From NCBI RefSeq assembly GCF_014190915.1, contig NZ_JACHVU010000009.1, positions 1 through 64,000 of the forward strand: 64,000 bases of DNA, read 5' to 3'. Shown here piece by piece: positions 60,601 through 64,000 of the stretch. The notes under the pieces are model-generated. The model saw nothing but the letters and a program-made list of their open reading frames with translations. It had not been told where the DNA came from and made no database searches. This stretch comes from Mycolicibacterium iranicum. GTDB taxonomy: Bacteria; Actinomycetota; Actinomycetes; Mycobacteriales; Mycobacteriaceae. The position numbers were made by a program, and so were the translations under genes. How positions within the stretch are numbered: position 1 is the stretch's first letter; each line of letters opens with the position of its first letter.

Positions 60601-62750
60601 AGGAACAACCCCAGCAGCGACGGCACGAAATGCATTGCGGTGATGCCTTCGTCGCGCAGCAGGTCGGTCAGGTAACCGATGTCGTTCAGGCCGCCCGGAC
60701 GGTGGATCACCAGGCGGGCCCCGCAGGCGAGGGTGCCGAACACCTCGGCGATCGACACGTCGAAGCTGGGTGAGGCGACCTGCAGGAGCCGGTCGTCGGC
60801 GTCGACCTGGTAGTCGTCCTTGAACCATACGAAGTACTCCGCGACGGGCCGGTGCGGCACCGGTACCCCTTTGGGCAGGCCGGTGGACCCCGAGGTGTAG
60901 ATCAGATACGCGGTGTTGCCGGGGCGCAGCGGGCGGACCCGATCGGCATCGGACGGGTTGTGCGCGGGCTTGTCGTGGGTGCCGGTGATCGGCTCGCGCA
61001 CCACCAGTTTCGCATCGCAGTCGCCGAGGATGAAGTCGAGACGGTCCTGCGGATAAGTCGGGTCGACGGGCACGTAGACGGCGCCGGCCTTCAGTACCCC
61101 GAGGGCGGTGATCACCAGATCGGGGGACTTGTCGAGCAGCACGGCGACGCGGTCCTCGGCGCCGACGCCCTGGCCGATCAGCCAGTGCGCTACTCGGTTG
61201 GCGGCCTCGTTGAGCTCGCGGTAGGTGAAGTGACGTCCCTCGTAGACCACGGCGGTGCCGTCGGGGGTGCGTTCGACCTGGGCCTCGACCAGGTCGGTGA
61301 TCGTCGCGTCCGGGGTGTCGAACCGCGGCCCGCAGGACATGTCCCGCAGCCACGCGCTGTCCTCGGGGCCCATCATCGGAAGCGCGCTCAGCGTGGCGTC
61401 GGGCGCGTCGAGTGCACCGCCCAGCAACACGGCGTAGTGGTCGAGAAGCTGCCCGGCAAGGCGCGGTTCGATGATCTCGACGAGGTATTCGAGCTCGACG
61501 AGGATTCCCGTCTCGTCGAATTCCACCATGACTCCCAGCGGGAGGTGGGTCAGATGTGAACGCAGATCGGCACGTTCGCAGCTGACCCCGGGCGGCGTGA
61601 ACCCGAAGCGGTCGGGGCCCCGGAAGCCGAAGCTCACGCGGGTCATCCGCTCTGCGCCGTGGCGGCGGTCCGGGTTGATCTCGCGCACCATGCGGTCGAG
61701 TCCCACGCGCTGGTGGGCGAACGCGCCGAGGGCCGTGTCGCGGGTCTGGGTCAGCAGCTCGCGGAAGGTCATCTCCGGCCGGGGCCGCAGGCGCATCGCC
61801 ACGGTGTTGCCGAAGTACCCGATGACGTCCTCGGTGGCACCGGTGCGGTTGAGCACCGGTGTCGCGACGAGGAAGTCGTCGACGTGGCTGTAGCGGTGCA
61901 CCAGCACGCCGAAGACCGCCAGCAGCAGCGCGTACGGGGTGGCTCCGGCATCCCCGGCCGTCGCCGCGACCCTTGCGGCCGCGGTGGCGTCCAGACGCAG
62001 TGTGGCGCGCTGCGAGCGCCAACTCGTCGGGATGGCCGACCCGGTGGGGCCCGGGAGCTCGAGCGGCTCGGGCGGGTCTTTCATCACCGAACGCCAGTAC
62101 GTCACGTCGTCGTCGTCAGACCCCTGGACGGGCGCGGCCGCGCGGGGGGCGGGTGTCAGCTCCTGCCCGGTGTAGGCCCGGGTGAGGTCGCCGAAGAACA
62201 CCTCCCAGGATCCGTCGTCCCAGGCGATGTGGTGGGCGACCAGGAGCAGGACGAGTTCGGTTGCGCCCGTTCGGATCACCGTGATCCGCAGCGGGGACTC
62301 CGAGCCGAGGTCGAAGGGTTTGGCGAATTCGCGCTGGGCCAGCACTTCGAGCCGGAGTTGGCGGGCGCGTTCGGACAGGTCGGAGAGGTCGTGGTCGGCC
62401 CACCCGGGTGTCAGGTCGGGGTGCACGGTGGGGACGGGCATGCCAGGCTCGCCCGAGTCGTCGGACTGCTGGGTGTAGGTCGTGCGCAGGATGCTGTGGC
62501 GCCGCGCGACGGCGTCGACGGCGTCGTGGAGTCTCGCCACGTCGACCTCGCCCGTGATGCGGTAGGACAGGCAGACGTTGAGCAGGGCACCGCTGGGGTC
62601 GGTCGCGTGGACGAACCACATGCGTAGCTGGCCCTCGGTCAGCGCGGTGTCGTCGACGGTGTCCTCGGCCCCGGCGGCGAGCCCGCGCTCCTGCAGCCGG
62701 CGGCGCAGCAGCTCGAGTCGCCGGTCGTCCAGCGTGTCGATGTCAGTCAC
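57627..62750 (-). CDS. mbtE: Mycobactin NRPS MbtE (C-A-PCP-C-vestigial A-PCP)
   Basis: Domains in order (1707 residues): condensation (about 40-460, HHIAWDDGS near 175), adenylation (about 500-960, TSGSTGLPKGVPV near 615), carrier (FFDLGGHSLLATKLV near 1005), a second condensation domain (HHIAGDHWSGG near 1195), a short piece of an adenylation domain (VRVLDEDLAPVPVGVFGDLY, PYRTGDRARWG), and a second carrier (FFGLGGDSVLAVQ near 1627). In M. tuberculosis MbtE loads N6-hydroxylysine. GTG at 62750 overlaps the mbtD stop by 8 bp and is taken as the start; the frame above it is not conserved. Confidence 0.94.
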   Translation of the reverse strand: MTDIDTLDDRRLELLRRRLQERGLAAGAEDTVDDTALTEGQLRMWFVHATDPSGALLNVCLSYRITGEVDVARLHDAVDAVARRHSILRTTYTQQSDDSGEPGMPVPTVHPDLTPGWADHDLSDLSERARQLRLEVLAQREFAKPFDLGSESPLRITVIRTGATELVLLLVAHHIAWDDGSWEVFFGDLTRAYTGQELTPAPRAAAPVQGSDDDDVTYWRSVMKDPPEPLELPGPTGSAIPTSWRSQRATLRLDATAAARVAATAGDAGATPYALLLAVFGVLVHRYSHVDDFLVATPVLNRTGATEDVIGYFGNTVAMRLRPRPEMTFRELLTQTRDTALGAFAHQRVGLDRMVREINPDRRHGAERMTRVSFGFRGPDRFGFTPPGVSCERADLRSHLTHLPLGVMVEFDETGILVELEYLVEIIEPRLAGQLLDHYAVLLGGALDAPDATLSALPMMGPEDSAWLRDMSCGPRFDTPDATITDLVEAQVERTPDGTAVVYEGRHFTYRELNEAANRVAHWLIGQGVGAEDRVAVLLDKSPDLVITALGVLKAGAVYVPVDPTYPQDRLDFILGDCDAKLVVREPITGTHDKPAHNPSDADRVRPLRPGNTAYLIYTSGSTGLPKGVPVPHRPVAEYFVWFKDDYQVDADDRLLQVASPSFDVSIAEVFGTLACGARLVIHRPGGLNDIGYLTDLLRDEGITAMHFVPSLLGLFLSLPGVNQWRTLQRVPIGGEALPGEVADKFHATFDALLHNFYGPTETVINATRFKVEGRQGTRIVPIGKPKINTQIHILDAALQPVPVGSIGEIYIGGTHVAHGYHRRPGLTAERFVADPFTPGARMYRSGDLARRNADGDVEFVGRADEQVKIRGFRIELGDVAAAITVDPSVGQAVVVVSDLPTLGKSLVGYLTPADGAGVDVDRIRARVAAALPEYMTPAAYVVVDHIPITAHGKIDRAALPEPEITAVNAFREPTTGTEHQLAEVFSELLGHDRVGADDSFFDLGGHSLLATKLVAELRPRFGVEVGVRDIFEHPTVARLAAHLDTLTTGEAGNRRPRLVAAAQDGPAPLSSSQLRSWFGYRIEGRSPINNIPFAARLSGPCDVDAFVAAIRDVVERHAILRTTYREIDGVPYQIVNPAADVPVRRARGNGGDWLRAELDRERKHTFDLEEDWPIRAAVLGVGDDHVLSVVIHHIAGDHWSGGVLFTDLVTAYRARKTGERPGWGPLPVQYTDYGAWQAELLSDDTGIAAPQREYWTRQLAGAPAEAGLPLDFPRPRIPSGSGDAVQFSIDARTRDTLAALCRELGITEFMLLQAAVAVVLYKAGGGVDIPLGTPVAGRTEPELQQLVGFFVNFVVLRNDLSGNPTLREVLSRARDMALSAYSNQDVPFEQIVEAVNPPRTLARNPLFQVVVHVREQLPQRQRIDTDTEFTAIEPTFDIAQADLSLNFLAGDGAEESGAGEGGYRGYLIYRPELYARRTIERLAGWLNLVVTAFAENPDRTLRDVEILTPEEKQRISGEWSSGTQVRVLDEDLAPVPVGVFGDLYLTGGPFPGSQPYRTGDRARWGDDGRLEIIAGKPVVMQAAPAAVPRDYAAPETDTERALATLLVDLLGAEEVGRYDDFFGLGGDSVLAVQLAARARDAGLELTARMVFEHPELAALATALDAEDQTGRQREDTHHAPMSASGLSEDELAALTASWSNVGDDAR

Positions 62751-64000
62751 TCGGAGATTCCACTCTCTCTGAAAGTTCAGCAATCAGGTCTGTTCCGGTG
62801 ATGCCGCCCAGCAGTCTCGCCAGCCCGACGGTGCGGCCGGTGACCCGTTTGAGCCTCTTGCGCAGGTCCAGGGCGAGCAGCGAGTCGACGCCCAGGTCGA
62901 ACAGCGACGAGTCCAGGTCGAGTTCGTGCGCGTCCACGTCGAGGACGACGGCGAGCTGGCTGCGGACCGCGGCAGGCGCGTCCATCGGCTCATCGCTGTC
63001 CTGTTGTGCGGCAGCGGCGACGGGCTTCTGGTTGCCGAAGAACACCCGGATCCGGTCGGGGTCTGCCGCGAGCACCAGAGGGTCGTACGCGAAGGTGCGC
63101 AGACTGGCCTCCACCGCGAGTGCGGGGTTCATCTGACGCAATCCGGTGCGCTCGACCCTGGCGATCTCGGCGGCGTCGACGATCCCGCTGCCCTCCCACA
63201 GACCCCACCGGATCGCGGTGCAGGTGCGCCCCTCTGCCCTGAGGCGGGCCGCCATGACGTCGAGCATCCTGTTCGCGGCCGCGTAGGCGGCCACCCCTTT
63301 GCCGCCCCACACCCCGGTGACCGAGGAGCACAGCAGAATCGGCGTCGTGTCGCGCAGGGGCCAGACCCGAATCAGGGATTCCAGGCCGCTGATCTTGGCG
63401 GCCGCCATGTCCTTCAGGTGGAGCCCGGTGATGTTCTCGCGGTCGGCGAACGTCGCCGTTCCCGCCGCGTGCACCACCAGCGTGGCTCCGTCGCCCCCAT
63501 GCATGGCCGCGGCCTCGGCGAGCTGCGCGTCGTCGGTGAGATCACAAGCGGTGGAGAGGATCTCGGTACGGGAGCCGTCGAGGTGCAGAGGTTCGCCAGC
63601 CCGTCGGCTCAGGAGCACGATACGTTTGGCCCCCCTGGCGGCCAGGAACCGTGCGTAGCTTCTGCCGATGGCGCCCGACCCGCCGGTGATCACGACGTTG
63701 TCCAGGACACCGGAGGCGAGCTGCCACGGCGAGGCGAAGGCCGGCTCGTCACCGAGGGTGCGTTCGTAGAAGCCGCCGGCGCGGACCGCGTACTCGCCGG
63801 CGCCGCCGACGATCACCTCCAGGGCCGCGGTGACCTCGTCCGGTGTGGCGTCTGCGGCCAGGTCGAGGTGGTGGAAGTTCTGGTCAGGGTGCTCGAATCC
63901 GAGGCTGCGGTGCATCGCCGCGAGCGCGGCGTGCGCGAGCCCGGGAACCGGGTCACCGGGGCTGACCTGTTCGGCATCGGTGGTGAGCAGCCACACGTCC
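62743..64000 (-). CDS. mbtD: Polyketide synthase MbtD, C-terminal fragment (KR-ACP)
   Basis: The gene continues past the right edge of the window; about 420 C-terminal residues are present. They contain a ketoreductase domain (NVVITGGSGAIGRSYARFLA, CSSVTGVWGG, YAAANRMLD with catalytic Tyr) and an acyl carrier protein with serine in LGVDSLLALDL. MbtD works with MbtC to build the hydroxybutyrate-like linker of mycobactin. The stop overlaps the mbtE start by 8 bp. N-terminal domains and the start are outside the window. Confidence 0.92.
   Translation of the reverse strand, partial: DVWLLTTDAEQVSPGDPVPGLAHAALAAMHRSLGFEHPDQNFHHLDLAADATPDEVTAALEVIVGGAGEYAVRAGGFYERTLGDEPAFASPWQLASGVLDNVVITGGSGAIGRSYARFLAARGAKRIVLLSRRAGEPLHLDGSRTEILSTACDLTDDAQLAEAAAMHGGDGATLVVHAAGTATFADRENITGLHLKDMAAAKISGLESLIRVWPLRDTTPILLCSSVTGVWGGKGVAAYAAANRMLDVMAARLRAEGRTCTAIRWGLWEGSGIVDAAEIARVERTGLRQMNPALAVEASLRTFAYDPLVLAADPDRIRVFFGNQKPVAAAAQQDSDEPMDAPAAVRSQLAVVLDVDAHELDLDSSLFDLGVDSLLALDLRKRLKRVTGRTVGLARLLGGITGTDLIAELSERVESPSD

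Overview
The window comes from a high-GC actinobacterium, almost certainly a fast-growing Mycobacterium (Mycolicibacterium). About 20 kb of gene order (dgt-dnaG, TPM protein, glyS, smtB-zur, uppS-recO, amidase, era, corC, ybeY, phoH, rsmE, dnaJ2, hrcA, mbtH-G-F-E-D) follows the M. tuberculosis Rv2343c-Rv2381c block as I remember it. MmpS/MmpL proteins, LppP/LprE lipoproteins and mycobactin synthases also point to the genus. The species cannot be named from sequence alone. Many starts are GTG, several genes look leaderless, and same-strand neighbours usually overlap by 4 bp.

Layout. 1-14.6 kb is an accessory metabolic stretch: AzlCD amino-acid exporter, secreted M4 metalloprotease with an acidic repeat, aldo/keto reductase, small monooxygenase, Nudix hydrolase, PhoD-type phosphatase, POT peptide transporter, DUF427 protein, MscS channel, a proteasome-like Ntn hydrolase, a GAF-SpoIIE phosphatase, an orphan TctC lipoprotein and a membrane nucleotidyl cyclase. 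14.6-24 kb holds tRNA-Met(CAT), an AhpD-like protein, the TldD/TldE protease pair, an ECF transporter whose S component and both ATPases are one polypeptide, a MarR regulator with its MFS transporter, and a VIT-type metal transporter. 24-34.3 kb holds an acyl-CoA oxidase, lppP, small secreted proteins around tRNA-Asn, dnaG, dgt, a TPM-domain protein, and an AbiEi/DUF559 gene flanked by two inverted 56-bp palindromic repeats.

34.3-51.2 kb is the conserved housekeeping block (glycyl-tRNA synthetase, zinc regulators SmtB and Zur, decaprenyl diphosphate synthase, RecO, amidase, Era-CorC-YbeY-PhoH, RsmE, DnaJ2, HrcA). An mmpS-mmpL pair sits inside it, preceded by an IdeR-type iron box. 51.5-64 kb is the distal part of the mycobactin operon (mbtD fragment, mbtE, mbtF, mbtG, mbtH), with every junction overlapping.

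How it fits together. The right end is built for iron acquisition: MbtD/E/F assemble the siderophore, MbtG N-hydroxylates lysine, MbtH supports the adenylation domains, and the nearby iron-boxed MmpS/MmpL pair is a plausible exporter. SmtB-Zur provides zinc homeostasis and the VIT protein probably handles iron or manganese. The best leads are the repeat-flanked DUF559 nuclease-like gene, the iron-boxed mmpS gene that appears to start at ATT, the three-copy MarR operator, the T1/D17/K33 proteasome-like hydrolase and the collapsed second adenylation domain of MbtE. No gene-free stretch exceeds 300 bases.
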